This document shows, piece by piece, positions 20,547 to 30,065 of a DNA stretch of 64,000 bases. The notes beneath the pieces were generated by a model, which did not search any database, was not told the DNA's origin, and was given only the letters and a program-made list of their open reading frames with translations. The first letter of the stretch is position 1. Every line of letters starts with the position of its first letter. Origin of the DNA: Bacteroidetes bacterium ADurb.Bin174 (GTDB lineage Bacteria > Bacteroidota > Bacteroidia > Bacteroidales > Paludibacteraceae); assembly GCA_002070265.1 (NCBI GenBank), contig MWCX01000043.1, positions 45,679 through 109,678 of the forward strand. The letters are read 5' to 3'. The position numbers were made by a program, and so were the translations under genes.

Positions 20547-20972
20547 TTATGTTGTGGGTTCAAAGTAGCGCAGAAGTGCGTTATCCTCATTGGAAGTCAT
20601 GATTCTTTGAGCTTCAGGACTGTCGTCCTTTAATCCGCAAAGATGCAATATGCCATGTATGATGACCCGTAGGATTTCTTTTTCGAAGGTAATCCGGTAT
20701 TTATCCGCATTGGCTTGAACCGTCTCCACACTGATAAAGATATCTCCGGAAATAATATTCTTTTTTGAGTAGTCGAATGTGATGATGTCGGTATAGTATT
20801 CATGTTGAAGATGTTCACGATTGATTTCCAATATTTTATCATCCGTGCAAAAAATAAAATTAATAATCCCAATTATCTTATCAAATTCTCTAACGGTACT
20901 TTTAATCCATCGGGTTACTTTTTTTTCATCCAATGCCGGCATAGACTTGTTGATGGTCTGAAAAAGTATCAT
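20547..20972 (-). CDS. ybeY: Endoribonuclease YbeY
   Basis: A 141-residue metal-dependent RNase involved in 16S rRNA 3'-end maturation and ribosome quality control. The zinc motif reads HGILHLCGLKD: His, His, and Asp in place of the third His, the normal Bacteroidota variant. Upstream it has EYYTDIITFDYS and GDIFISVETV, both typical. The start at the ATG complementary to 20970-20972 gives the usual beginning MILFQTINKSMP; an in-frame ATG 19 codons upstream adds an unconserved extension. About 60 bp separate it from the preceding gene. Confidence 0.93.
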   Translation of the reverse strand: MILFQTINKSMPALDEKKVTRWIKSTVREFDKIIGIINFIFCTDDKILEINREHLQHEYYTDIITFDYSKKNIISGDIFISVETVQANADKYRITFEKEILRVIIHGILHLCGLKDDSPEAQRIMTSNEDNALLRYFEPTT

Positions 20973-21031
20973 ATTCTTAGTTTGAGTCTGTTGATAATCA
21001 GTGTGTTCTTGGTTGCTGGTCGGTATCACTT

Positions 21032-22264
21032 TCAGAAAAAGAAAAGATATCCAATCAGAATGGCAGCAGTGATGCCTGCTAAGTCAGCTAACAGGCTACA
21101 TCCGAGTGTATAGCGTGTTTTTTTGATGCCGACAGAACCGTAATATACGGCTAAGACATAAAAAGTAGTTTCCGTTGATCCTTGCACAATGCTCACCAAT
21201 CGTCCTACAAACGAATCAGCCCCGTGCTGCGTCATCGCATCTATCATCATTCCTCTTGCTCCGCTTCCGCTCAAAGGTTTCATGAGTGCTGTGGGAAGTG
21301 CATGAACGAATTCTGTATCCAAACCAAGCATTGCCACAAATTTGCCAATCCCGTCAACGATAAAATCCATGGCACCGGAAGCCCTGAACACTCCAATAGC
21401 CAATAAAATAGCGATGAGGTAGGGGATGATGCCGACAGCCACTTGAAAGCCATCTTTAGCACCTTCAATAAAAGATTCATATACATTGACCTTGCGGAAA
21501 GCCGCTAATACGACAAAGCTGATGATGACGGAGAATAAGATAAATGCAGCCGCTAAGTTTGAATATACGGCCAATTGATCTTTCGGTAAACGCATGAGAA
21601 AGAAAATCAATCCGGCCACCACTATCATAAACCCAAGTAAAGTCAGCAGTATGGTTCTATTGAGGAGGTTGATTTTCTGCATGACGGCGACACTTAAAAA
21701 TCCTACCAATGTTGAGAAGAAAGTTGCCAATAATATGGGCAGAAATATATCGGTGGGATTGGCTGCTCCCAACTGTGCACGATATACCATGATGGTAATC
21801 GGAATGATGGTTAAGCCGGAAGAGTTCAATACAAGAAACATAATCATTGGATTGGATGCCCGATCCTTTTTGGGATTGATCTCTTGCAATTCTTTCATAG
21901 CCTTCAATCCCATAGGGGTAGCTGCATTATCCAATCCCAACATATTGGCGGAAATATTCATAAAAATACTCCCCATTGCAGGATGGTCTTTGGGAATATC
22001 GGGAAAAATTTTCGAGAAAAAAGGACCGACTAATCTTGAGAAAGCTTTGATAATACCGCCATTCTCTCCGATTTTCATGATGCCCAACCACAAAGCCAAC
22101 ACGCCGGTAAGACCAAGAGAGATTTCAAAACCGGTTTTAGCTGAATCGAAAGTGGCATTCATGATATCTGAAAAGATTTGGGTATTCCCAAAAAGGAAAG
22201 CTTGGAAACAAGTTACAATGAAAGCTATCAGCAAAAAACCAATCCAAATGTAATTTAGAATCAT
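21032..22264 (-). CDS. Nucleoside-recognition (Gate) domain membrane protein, SpmA-SpmB fusion
   Basis: A 410-residue inner-membrane protein with about ten helices. It consists of two halves that in Bacillus are separate spore maturation proteins SpmA and SpmB; each half contains a nucleoside-recognition (Gate) domain. Markers: MNISANMLGLDNAATPMGLK in the first half and ALMKPLSGSGARGMMIDAM in the second. The organism does not sporulate as far as the window shows, so the name is historical; the true substrate is unknown, and transport of a nucleoside or small solute is a guess from the domain. It is first in the minus-strand block ending at the terminator at 15101. Confidence 0.88.
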   Translation of the reverse strand: MILNYIWIGFLLIAFIVTCFQAFLFGNTQIFSDIMNATFDSAKTGFEISLGLTGVLALWLGIMKIGENGGIIKAFSRLVGPFFSKIFPDIPKDHPAMGSIFMNISANMLGLDNAATPMGLKAMKELQEINPKKDRASNPMIMFLVLNSSGLTIIPITIMVYRAQLGAANPTDIFLPILLATFFSTLVGFLSVAVMQKINLLNRTILLTLLGFMIVVAGLIFFLMRLPKDQLAVYSNLAAAFILFSVIISFVVLAAFRKVNVYESFIEGAKDGFQVAVGIIPYLIAILLAIGVFRASGAMDFIVDGIGKFVAMLGLDTEFVHALPTALMKPLSGSGARGMMIDAMTQHGADSFVGRLVSIVQGSTETTFYVLAVYYGSVGIKKTRYTLGCSLLADLAGITAAILIGYLFFF

Positions 22265-22582
22265 GTTAAAGCGTTTGGGGTGTGTGATAAAAACGATACA
22301 AAGTAAATGAAAAAATATTAATAATCATGAAGAAGTCCCTAAATTGACATGTTTAAAGCGTTATTTGCCGTTTTTTAAATTAAACCTTTGCTTGTTTTTT
22401 TAGTCACAAGAAGTATTGTTTAATGTTTAGTGTTTAGTGTTTAATGTTGAACTAAGAACGAAAAACGATGAACGAAGAACGAAGAACGAAAAACGTAACC
22501 CGTTAACTTCCCTAACTTCTTATAACTTCATTAACTTCCAAACTACTAACTACTTCCCTAACTTTCCAACTTCAATGAAAAC
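22265..22582. repeat. Intergenic gap carrying three-module tract T2
   Basis: The first 150 bases hold the divergent promoter region of the SpmA/B-like gene without a clear -33/-7 pair. From about 22420 to 22575 the sequence is low complexity: gtttagtgtttagtg units, then module A (aactaagaacgaaaaacgat), a short module B (cgtaacccg), then module C (ttaacttccctaacttct, actactaactacttcc). The tract ends 8 bases before the ATG of the barrel gene, so it must be in that gene's leader or overlap its promoter. Confidence 0.7.
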
Positions 22583-25426
22583 ATGAACAAAAAAATATTT
22601 TTTTCGCTTTTTTTACTGACTGTCAGCATGGGTCTTTTGGCTCAACGGTCTATTCAATCTACTGTTTTTGAGGAAAGTAGCGGTATGCCGTTGGAGATGG
22701 TTACGGTAAGGCTGTTAAATGTTGCTGATTCCACCTTGGTTCAGGGTGCACAAACCAATGCAAACGGTTGGTTTAACCTTTCACGTGTTCGACCCGGGAA
22801 ATATATTTTGATTGTTAGCTCCGTAGGTTATATTGATTATACTGAAATTGTTGAAATGCAGCGAAGGGATATCATTTTAAAGAATATCAAGTTAAAGGAA
22901 AATGTGCAGGCTTTGGAAGAGTTAGAGGTGCGTGGAACGGCGGCTCAGTTGGTGGTACGGGGTGATACCATTGAATACAATGCGACTGCTTTTAAAGTGG
23001 CGGAGAATGCTATGGTAGAAGATCTGATGAAGAGACTTCCCGGTGTGGAGATTGCGTCGGATGGTAAAATTACTATAAATGGACAGGAAATCAATAAGAT
23101 ACGGGTTGATGGGAAAAAGTTTTTTGACGGAGATATTGAGATGGCAACCAAAAATTTGCCTGCTGAGATGATTGATAAAATTCAGGTCTTGGAGCAAAAG
23201 TCTGAGATGGCACAATTAACGGGTTTTGAAGATGATGAAACGGAAAGGATCATCAACCTGACCACCAAACCTAATCGCAGAAAGGGTGTGTTTGGAAATG
23301 TAGTAGGAGGTATCGGCTTGGATACGGAAAATCTGATTCGCTACGATGCCAATACCAATATCAATTTTATGTCCGGTGAATCCCAAACATCTGTCGTAGC
23401 CGGGGCCAATAATGTCAATACTTCTCGCAGTCGCCGTGGCATGGGAGGCTGGGGAGGAGGTAACGGTATTACTCAAACTCAGAATTTTGGAATTAACAAC
23501 AATTCTATTTTAAGTGAAAGTTTTAAAATTGGAGGCGATGGTTCTTTCAATCACTCTAATAATTTAAGTGAAGTGAACAGCACCAAAGAGAGTTATTTGC
23601 GGGGTTCAATTTTTAACGACTCTACGTTTAATACTTCATTCAATGACAGGTATGCGGCAAGCCTCAGGTTAGAAGCAGAATGGAAGCCGGACTCATTGAC
23701 GACACTTATTATCCAACCACGTATCAACTATAATCAAGGTACGTCAAGCAGTTCACGTGATTACATCTACTTGCAAGATGAGGATACGACCAGTTATGGA
23801 GGTTCTCAAAATGCCGGTTACAACAACAGTCTTTCCGCCGGAGCCAGATTAATAGCTAGTCGTAAGTTTGCTTCTAAACCCGGCAGAACATTGACTGCTA
23901 ATTTCAATTCGGGATTTTCTCAGAATGATAGTCACAGCTTTAATTTTTCGAATAAGATAACAGCCGATTCTACCAGGGTCATCAATCAATACACACATAA
24001 TACATCCGGAAATATTAATTTTGATACACGTATATCTTTTGTTGAACCTCTTTGGAACAGAAAGAACATGCTGGAAGCTGTTCTTGCTTTTAGCACCAAT
24101 TCTCAAAAAAGCAATAAAGATCAGTTTGCTTCGACAGATACTACTTCTTTTTCCAGAAAAGATGCTGAAGAATATACAGACACGGTTGCAGATTACAGCA
24201 ACAAATTTAGTAATAAGTTTTTCAGAGAAACTTTAGAGATGAATTATCGTTATGCCGATACCAATTATTCGCTGACTTTGGGTGTGAGAGCCGAACCTTC
24301 CCAAACATACAGTGAGACAGTTTACGGCAATGGAGTCACACGTGATGTATCTAATGAAGTATTTAATTTTGCTCCCAATGGTCGCTTCCAATACAATTTT
24401 GGAAGGAAAGAGTTTTTACGCTTCGACTATAGGGGAAACACCCGACAACCCAGTGTAAATCAAATGCAACCTGTAAAAAACAATGATGATTTGATGCGGG
24501 AAACGGTTGGAAACCCCAGTTTGAATCCCTCTTTTACTAATGATATGAGGTTGATGTACAGTACATTCAATGATTCTACATTTTCTTCTTTCAGTACATG
24601 GATATCGGGGAATTTTACAAAAGATCAGTTGGTGACCAACAGAATTTATGACAGTTCAGGTAAGCAATATACGCAAACGGTTAATTCGGACAAGATACCT
24701 CTTTCGTTCAATGGGAATGTGATGTTTAATACGCCCATCATTCAGAAACGTTTGCATTTTAATACCAGCACCAATTTGGGCTATAACAATAGTTATGGTT
24801 ATACTTCCAAAGGGGTTAATCTCGATAATATTGATGTTGAAAATTTAATCTTGGGAGATTTAAGCTACACACGTCGTTACAGTGCTCAAGAACAGTTGTC
24901 GCTTACTTTTACACACGATGTGGTTGAGGCAGGTGTGCGTGGTAATATACGGTATTCTAATTCCTTGAATAATTTAAGCAACAGGTTGACAGAAACTTAT
25001 GATTGGTCTGTAAGAGGGAATGTAGTGTTGCGATTGCCTTTTGATATTACCATCAATAGCGACATCAACTATTCGAACAGATATGGTTATTCAAACTTTG
25101 ATCAATCTGAAGTGATTTGGAATGCATCCATTGATAAATCTTTATTTAAAAACAATGGGGTTTTATCTCTTAGGTGGTTTGATATTCTGCGTCAACAATT
25201 AAATATCAGACAATCCGTTGGGGATAATTCAGTTTCAGTCTCCAAGTACAACACCCTCACTTCTTATTTTATGATTAGCTTTAGTTACAGGATCAGGTCA
25301 TTTGGCGGAAGATCTTCCCGTCAGGGTGATGGTCCGGGATTCGGTAGAGGAGGATGGGAAGGTGGTATGCGTGAAGGTGGTGGCATGCGCGGTGGCGGAG
25401 GACCTCCTCCAGGACCTATGTTTTAA
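22583..25426 (+). CDS. TonB-dependent-receptor-like outer-membrane barrel with carboxypeptidase-regulatory domain
   Basis: A 947-residue outer-membrane protein. Signal peptide to about residue 20 (GLLAQ), a carboxypeptidase-regulatory-like beta-sandwich (about 22-105), a plug-like region with EELEVRGTAAQLVVRGDTI and VEDLMKRLPGVEI (about 115-230), then a long barrel rich in Asn/Ser. It belongs to the 'outer membrane beta-barrel family' related to SusC but lacking a SusD partner. The last 40 residues are an unusual Gly/Arg/Pro tail (GPGFGRGGWEGGMREGGGMR and more). It is transcribed alone; a peptide or siderophore substrate is possible but not shown. Confidence 0.85.
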   Translation: MNKKIFFSLFLLTVSMGLLAQRSIQSTVFEESSGMPLEMVTVRLLNVADSTLVQGAQTNANGWFNLSRVRPGKYILIVSSVGYIDYTEIVEMQRRDIILKNIKLKENVQALEELEVRGTAAQLVVRGDTIEYNATAFKVAENAMVEDLMKRLPGVEIASDGKITINGQEINKIRVDGKKFFDGDIEMATKNLPAEMIDKIQVLEQKSEMAQLTGFEDDETERIINLTTKPNRRKGVFGNVVGGIGLDTENLIRYDANTNINFMSGESQTSVVAGANNVNTSRSRRGMGGWGGGNGITQTQNFGINNNSILSESFKIGGDGSFNHSNNLSEVNSTKESYLRGSIFNDSTFNTSFNDRYAASLRLEAEWKPDSLTTLIIQPRINYNQGTSSSSRDYIYLQDEDTTSYGGSQNAGYNNSLSAGARLIASRKFASKPGRTLTANFNSGFSQNDSHSFNFSNKITADSTRVINQYTHNTSGNINFDTRISFVEPLWNRKNMLEAVLAFSTNSQKSNKDQFASTDTTSFSRKDAEEYTDTVADYSNKFSNKFFRETLEMNYRYADTNYSLTLGVRAEPSQTYSETVYGNGVTRDVSNEVFNFAPNGRFQYNFGRKEFLRFDYRGNTRQPSVNQMQPVKNNDDLMRETVGNPSLNPSFTNDMRLMYSTFNDSTFSSFSTWISGNFTKDQLVTNRIYDSSGKQYTQTVNSDKIPLSFNGNVMFNTPIIQKRLHFNTSTNLGYNNSYGYTSKGVNLDNIDVENLILGDLSYTRRYSAQEQLSLTFTHDVVEAGVRGNIRYSNSLNNLSNRLTETYDWSVRGNVVLRLPFDITINSDINYSNRYGYSNFDQSEVIWNASIDKSLFKNNGVLSLRWFDILRQQLNIRQSVGDNSVSVSKYNTLTSYFMISFSYRIRSFGGRSSRQGDGPGFGRGGWEGGMREGGGMRGGGGPPPGPMF

Positions 25427-25446
25427 GATGAAATCTTACTGAAAAT

Positions 25447-25941
25447 TCAATCTTCTTGTTTTGTTGTAGCACTGTCATTGAAAATCGTCAATTGACGATT
25501 AAATACTTCATCAAGAGAAATTTGAAAAGTTTCGGTATGTGAAATACCTTTGATTTTGGTGATCTTATCAACTAAAATTTGAAGTAAGTGCCGGTTGTCG
25601 CGTGCGTATATCTTTACGAACAACGGATATTTCCCTGTTGAATAGTGACATTCAACAATTTCCGGTATCTTTTTTAATTCGTCGGCAATGGTAGCAAATA
25701 CTTTGATATCGGACAGAGAAATACCGATAAAAGCACAAGTTTGATATCCTACTTTATAATTATCAATGATAAATTCCGACCCTTTGATAATGCCATTGGA
25801 TCTTAATTTTTGAATGCGTTGGTGAATGGCAGCACCTGATACATTACACTCACGGGCAACCTCTAAAAAGGGGATGCGGGCATCCTGAACTATCATTTGT
25901 AGGATTTTCTTGTCTAAATCATCAATTTGATATTTTTCCAT
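25447..25941 (-). CDS. Lrp/AsnC-family transcriptional regulator
   Basis: A 164-residue regulator. The N-terminal helix-turn-helix begins IDDLDKKILQMIVQDARI with recognition helix CNVSGAAIHQRIQKL. The C-terminal RAM domain (about residues 70-150) binds amino acids and forms the octamer. The ATG complementary to 25939-25941 gives the family's usual beginning (MEKYQIDDLDKK); an in-frame start eight codons upstream is less likely. It is convergent with the barrel gene, only 20 bp away, and lies 46 bp downstream of rsgA with its own possible -7 box, TATATTTG, at 25963-25970. The amino acid sensed cannot be predicted. Confidence 0.92.
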   Translation of the reverse strand: MEKYQIDDLDKKILQMIVQDARIPFLEVARECNVSGAAIHQRIQKLRSNGIIKGSEFIIDNYKVGYQTCAFIGISLSDIKVFATIADELKKIPEIVECHYSTGKYPLFVKIYARDNRHLLQILVDKITKIKGISHTETFQISLDEVFNRQLTIFNDSATTKQED

Positions 25942-25987
25942 GGATGGTGTGTTTGTTGATTGCAAATATAAAATAAAAATTTGAATT

Positions 25988-26917
25988 TTACCTGTATTTT
26001 CCGGAAGTTAGGTCAGACATCATACTTAAATAGCTGTGATAGCGAGATGTGCTGATCTGATGATTTTTGACAGCTTCCAAAACAGCACAATCAGGTTCAT
26101 TGATATGGATGCAATTCGTAAAACGACATTTTTTTGATGTTTTGAATATTTCTTTAAAATAATGACTGATTTCATCTTCTTCCATGTCAATAGTCCCAAA
26201 CCCCTTGATACCAGGCGTATCAATAAGCTGACCCCCGTTCTCTAGCCAGTACATTTCAGAAAATGTGGTGGTGTGAACTCCCCGATTGTGATAGTACGAT
26301 ATTTCGGCTGTATTAGCAAGAGGCTCGGGTAAAAGAGAATTGATCAGGGTAGATTTCCCTACACCTGAATTGCCCGAAACCAAAGTAGTTTCACCTTTCA
26401 GAAACTCTTTGATGTTACGCAAAGAATCCGTATCTATGGCAGATACCATAAAGGTAGGGTAGCCTATGGTCTCATAAAGCGTTTGCAAGGCTTTCGCATA
26501 TTCCAGTTCTTCCTCATTATACAAATCGATTTTGTTGATGATTAGGCAAGCAGGAACACTGTAAGCTTCCGCAGAAGCAATGAAACGATCAATAAAGACA
26601 GTTGATGTTTCAGGGTAGTTAACAGTAACAATCAAAATGACCAAATCCAAGTTAGCAGCAAGAATATGTGAATGCTTGGATAGATTTGAGGAGCGACGGA
26701 TAATGTAATTTTTTCTGTCGTGTATTTCATGGATGGTTCCAATATTATCATCGGAAAGTGTAAATTCGACATAGTCTCCTACGGCAATGGGGTTGGTGCT
26801 TCTGATTCCCTTTAACCTGAGGTTTCCTTTGATCTTGCAATCGTAAAAATCTCCGTTCTCAGTTTTGACTTGATACCAACTTCCTGTGTTTTTGACAACC
26901 AATCCTTTCATGCTCAT
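25988..26917 (-). CDS. rsgA: Ribosome small-subunit-dependent GTPase RsgA
   Basis: A 309-residue circularly permuted GTPase that tests late 30S subunit assembly. Order of motifs: OB-fold (about residues 1-70), G4 NKID at 128-131, P-loop GNSGVGKST at 182-190, G3 DTPGIKGFG near 233-241, and a C-terminal zinc site with C264, C269, H271 and C277. All are intact and length is normal. The start could also be the ATG two codons later. It begins 2 bp after the stop of the TPR gene, so translation is probably coupled. Confidence 0.96.
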   Translation of the reverse strand: MSMKGLVVKNTGSWYQVKTENGDFYDCKIKGNLRLKGIRSTNPIAVGDYVEFTLSDDNIGTIHEIHDRKNYIIRRSSNLSKHSHILAANLDLVILIVTVNYPETSTVFIDRFIASAEAYSVPACLIINKIDLYNEEELEYAKALQTLYETIGYPTFMVSAIDTDSLRNIKEFLKGETTLVSGNSGVGKSTLINSLLPEPLANTAEISYYHNRGVHTTTFSEMYWLENGGQLIDTPGIKGFGTIDMEEDEISHYFKEIFKTSKKCRFTNCIHINEPDCAVLEAVKNHQISTSRYHSYLSMMSDLTSGKYR

Positions 26918-26919
26918 TA

Positions 26920-29139
26920 TTAATTAGTTTGTTCCACGCTGAATGAAAGCTCGTCAATTAATAAAGCGATATCATCGCCATTGATACCATTGGCAATCAG
27001 GTGTTTTTTGTCGTCAAGTATTTGATCGATAATTAATTGCAGGTTGTCAGCTTGTTGCTCAATGCTTTGCAGGTAAAATCGGACAGCACCCGCTCTGTCA
27101 TGTTTACAAAAGGCAATATGACCGGCATTGATTAAATCAATTGCATGAGGCTGTGCCGATAAAATTTTCTCCATATAATAATCAGCCTGGTGGATGTTGG
27201 CAGAAAGAAAAGCACAGCGACTAATAGCTCTCCAAAGATTTTCATTTTCCGGATTTTTCTTTTCAATATCCGCATAAACCTGTAGGGCTGCTTTGTACTT
27301 TTCAAGTTGTATCAAACAATTGGCAATCTGCATGTTGGTGTTGAATTCTCCTGGTTTTAGAAAGTCTGCATGTTGGTAAGAATCCAGGGCTTTTTCATAA
27401 TCTCCTGACAAACGGTGACAGATGGCTATTTTTTTTACTGTCCACAGATCATCCGGCAAAATTAAATCTGCTTTGATATAAGCATTTAAAGCCTGGTTGA
27501 TTTGTGCATTTTTTTGATATGAAAAGCCGATTTTCTGATACAAAGCAGCAGAGGGTTCTTGTTCTTGAATCAATTCCTCGTAAACCTCAATGGCTTGTAC
27601 ATATAATTTTTTGGTGAAATAATATTCTGCTGCCTGGAGTTTGATGTCACTTCCGGAAGCTAACACATCAAAGAAAGTAGTTTTATGTATGTTTAATGAT
27701 AATTTAAACATATCGTTAAAATCCTGATGGCGGGGATGAAGTCTGAAAAACCGAAATAAGTCTTGTATGTATTGTCTTGCGATGCTTCTGGCTGCCAGAT
27801 CAGGATTGAGCATGGTTTCGTCTTTGCTGATTTCTTCCAGTTGTTTTGCTTCTGCTTTAAAGGACTTGCTCATCATGGAGCGTTGACCGGCAGGCATTTG
27901 TAAAGCACTCAAGCAAAATGAATATTTGTCTGAGTTGCAAATAATATTGTTTTTTAAAAATGCAGCAACCAAACTTTGGTCTTGCTGCTGAAATAAGTCT
28001 TGAACAGCAGAAAAGTCCGGATCGAAATGTAAAAACCAGTGAGCAGTTTCATTGAAAAAGGGAAAACTTTTCAGCATCGAAAAAGTACTCATGTACACAT
28101 CAGCTCCCTCCATCTGTAATTCCGTCAGTTCTTGCAGCTTATCAGCTATTCCGCTTTGCTCAAGGATTTCGCTCCATTCCGGATTCTCTTCATCCCAATC
28201 GTCCGACTTGAACATTTTTTCTTCTTCTATTTTATTCCTGATGATGGGGCTGATTTTCATCATCTCCGGAAGAATTTCTTCTTGCATCTTTTTGGTGATG
28301 CGATCGGTGTCTGTTGTCCCGATAATCAGTAAAATGATGTTTTTTAAGTTTTCAGCAATGGTAGTATGGTCCACCAGAATGACCAGGCGATTTCTGATAG
28401 AAGGATAAAAATGCAGGAAATCATTGTATTTAGTGAGAATGAAGCACAAACCCACCAAAGCCCGTTGTCTGACTTGCATATCTTTGTGTTGGCAAGCATC
28501 CAACAATAACATCATTTTTTCTTCATCAAACATTCTCCAGATATTCAGGCTTAAAGAGGATACAATCAGACTTTGTTCTATACTTGCCGGATAAGCCTCG
28601 TCAATCATGAGTTTGAAAACTTTCTTTTCTTCCGACCGAATATGCGTGCTTAACCAAAATATTGCAAATAGGTCAATTAGGAGTTTCTCATAATTGCTTC
28701 GGATTCTTTGTTTTTCATTTTCAGTATCGACTTCGGCTGCTTTTAAAATGGATTGTTGGTTGTGAAAGTAAACAAAAGAATCATATAGGTCGGAGACAGA
28801 ACTGAAATGCAATTTATGAGGAAAATATCTTTTCTGTGTATATTCAAATGTGTTGTCTGTACGCATCATAAGTTCTTCACGTACCAAAGCATTCAGATTG
28901 ATTAATCTGCTAATCAGCTTATTGTAAACACTCTTGCGATCCGGATCGTCAACACCGTCAATGAAGTATTGGAGCATATATCGATAGTTTCGAAGCAGGT
29001 CTTCAAACTCATCGGTCAACTCACCCCACTGCAGTTCAGCAACGAGCAGGCGTGTTTTGTCAAAAGCTAACTTCAGCTTTCCTGCTAAAAGCAGATTGAT
29101 AACGGATTTGTAAGTGCTGTCAATTTGTGATGAGGTCAT
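26920..29139 (-). CDS. Tetratricopeptide-repeat protein of unknown function
   Basis: A 739-residue, almost entirely helical protein with no signal peptide, so presumably cytoplasmic. Residues about 1-480 are helices without a clear known domain. From about 500 to 700 there are TPR units, for example AEYYFTKKLYVQAIEVYEEL, ALYQKIGFSYQKNAQINQAL, and GDYEKALDSYQHADFLKPGE. TPRs mediate protein-protein contacts. It sits between a Crp/Fnr regulator (12 bp upstream) and rsgA (2 bp downstream) and is probably in one operon with them. The function is not known to me; a scaffold role is inferred only from the repeat type. Confidence 0.8.
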   Translation of the reverse strand: MTSSQIDSTYKSVINLLLAGKLKLAFDKTRLLVAELQWGELTDEFEDLLRNYRYMLQYFIDGVDDPDRKSVYNKLISRLINLNALVREELMMRTDNTFEYTQKRYFPHKLHFSSVSDLYDSFVYFHNQQSILKAAEVDTENEKQRIRSNYEKLLIDLFAIFWLSTHIRSEEKKVFKLMIDEAYPASIEQSLIVSSLSLNIWRMFDEEKMMLLLDACQHKDMQVRQRALVGLCFILTKYNDFLHFYPSIRNRLVILVDHTTIAENLKNIILLIIGTTDTDRITKKMQEEILPEMMKISPIIRNKIEEEKMFKSDDWDEENPEWSEILEQSGIADKLQELTELQMEGADVYMSTFSMLKSFPFFNETAHWFLHFDPDFSAVQDLFQQQDQSLVAAFLKNNIICNSDKYSFCLSALQMPAGQRSMMSKSFKAEAKQLEEISKDETMLNPDLAARSIARQYIQDLFRFFRLHPRHQDFNDMFKLSLNIHKTTFFDVLASGSDIKLQAAEYYFTKKLYVQAIEVYEELIQEQEPSAALYQKIGFSYQKNAQINQALNAYIKADLILPDDLWTVKKIAICHRLSGDYEKALDSYQHADFLKPGEFNTNMQIANCLIQLEKYKAALQVYADIEKKNPENENLWRAISRCAFLSANIHQADYYMEKILSAQPHAIDLINAGHIAFCKHDRAGAVRFYLQSIEQQADNLQLIIDQILDDKKHLIANGINGDDIALLIDELSFSVEQTN

Positions 29140-29151
29140 GTGTGAAAGTTT

Positions 29152-29853
29152 TTAACCCATTTTACTGATTCTTATTAGTTTTTCTTCGTCAATAATTTTT
29201 AATTTTCGCCCGTCCATGGCAATTATTTGCTCGTTGGCAAAATTGGATAAGGTGCGAATCGCATTGGAAGTAGTCATATTGGACAAATTGGCCAAATCTT
29301 CGCGTGCCAGATAGATGCTGATGGTTGCGCCGTCAGCTTCCACTCCATAGTTTTTCTTGAGTGTCAGTAAGGCTTCTGCCAGTCGCCCACGGATGTGCTT
29401 TTGTGTTAAATTCACTATCCGCGCATCTGACACCCCCAGATCACATGCAAGTTCTTCCAGGAACCGATAACAAAACGCATTATTGTGTTTCAGGATGGAA
29501 ATGAAAATATCGGCTTTAATCATAAAAATGGTGGAAGGCTCAACAGCTGATACATTCGTGTTGTGCGGTTGGTTAGTGATGATGGCGCGATAACCGAAAT
29601 GCTCACCCGGTTTAAGCATACGAATGATTTGAGCACGACTTCCCACTCCTTCTTTGAAGACCTTAACTTTTCCCGATTCCAGTATCATCATGTGGGTTGG
29701 AGTATCCCCCTCACAATGAATTAGTTCGTTTTTTTTAAACCGATGAACAGTATGATTGTTTCGTAAAAACTGCCTTTCATCAGGCGTTAAAACATCCCAA
29801 ACGGTCATAACTTTATCAATCGGTCTGGGAGTTGAAATTGTCTTTTTAGCCAT
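29152..29853 (-). CDS. Crp/Fnr-family transcriptional regulator
   Basis: A 233-residue regulator: cyclic-nucleotide-binding-like beta-roll (about residues 30-130, with FKKNELIHCEGDTPTHMMIL and GEHFGYRAI) and a C-terminal winged helix (about 160-220, with YLAREDLANLSNMTTSNAIR). No N-terminal Cys cluster is present, so it is not an oxygen-sensing Fnr. The arginine that contacts cAMP phosphate in Crp is not evident in the roll, and the ligand is unknown. First gene of the minus-strand set Crp/Fnr, TPR, rsgA; the 200 bp upstream are shared with the divergent ileS promoter. Confidence 0.92.
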   Translation of the reverse strand: MAKKTISTPRPIDKVMTVWDVLTPDERQFLRNNHTVHRFKKNELIHCEGDTPTHMMILESGKVKVFKEGVGSRAQIIRMLKPGEHFGYRAIITNQPHNTNVSAVEPSTIFMIKADIFISILKHNNAFCYRFLEELACDLGVSDARIVNLTQKHIRGRLAEALLTLKKNYGVEADGATISIYLAREDLANLSNMTTSNAIRTLSNFANEQIIAMDGRKLKIIDEEKLIRISKMG

Positions 29854-30027
29854 GAGTTAAAAGAAAGTATGTTAAATAACAATGTTTTAAAGCACAAATT
29901 TACATAATATTCTAAAATAAACAATTGTTGCTTGTTTTTTGATTTGTCAGTTGGTTGAGGATGAGTTTGTTTTTGATCTTTTAGCTAGATACAATCGACA
30001 GCCATCCACATTCTCCAATATTTTTTG

Positions 30028-30035
30028 TAATTTTG
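30028..30035 (+). promoter_or_regulatory. Putative -7 box of ileS
   Basis: TAATTTTG matches TAnnTTTG and lies 30 bp before the ileS ATG. A -33 TTTG at the correct spacing is not visible, so the assignment rests on the -7 box and its position. Confidence 0.4.
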
Positions 30036-30065
30036 CGGCTCAAAATCAGTTTAGTAATTTTTTAT

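Noticed and set aside
20630-20670. YbeY third metal ligand Asp instead of His
   Set aside because: HGILHLxGxKD is the normal Bacteroidota form, so it is not a loss of function.
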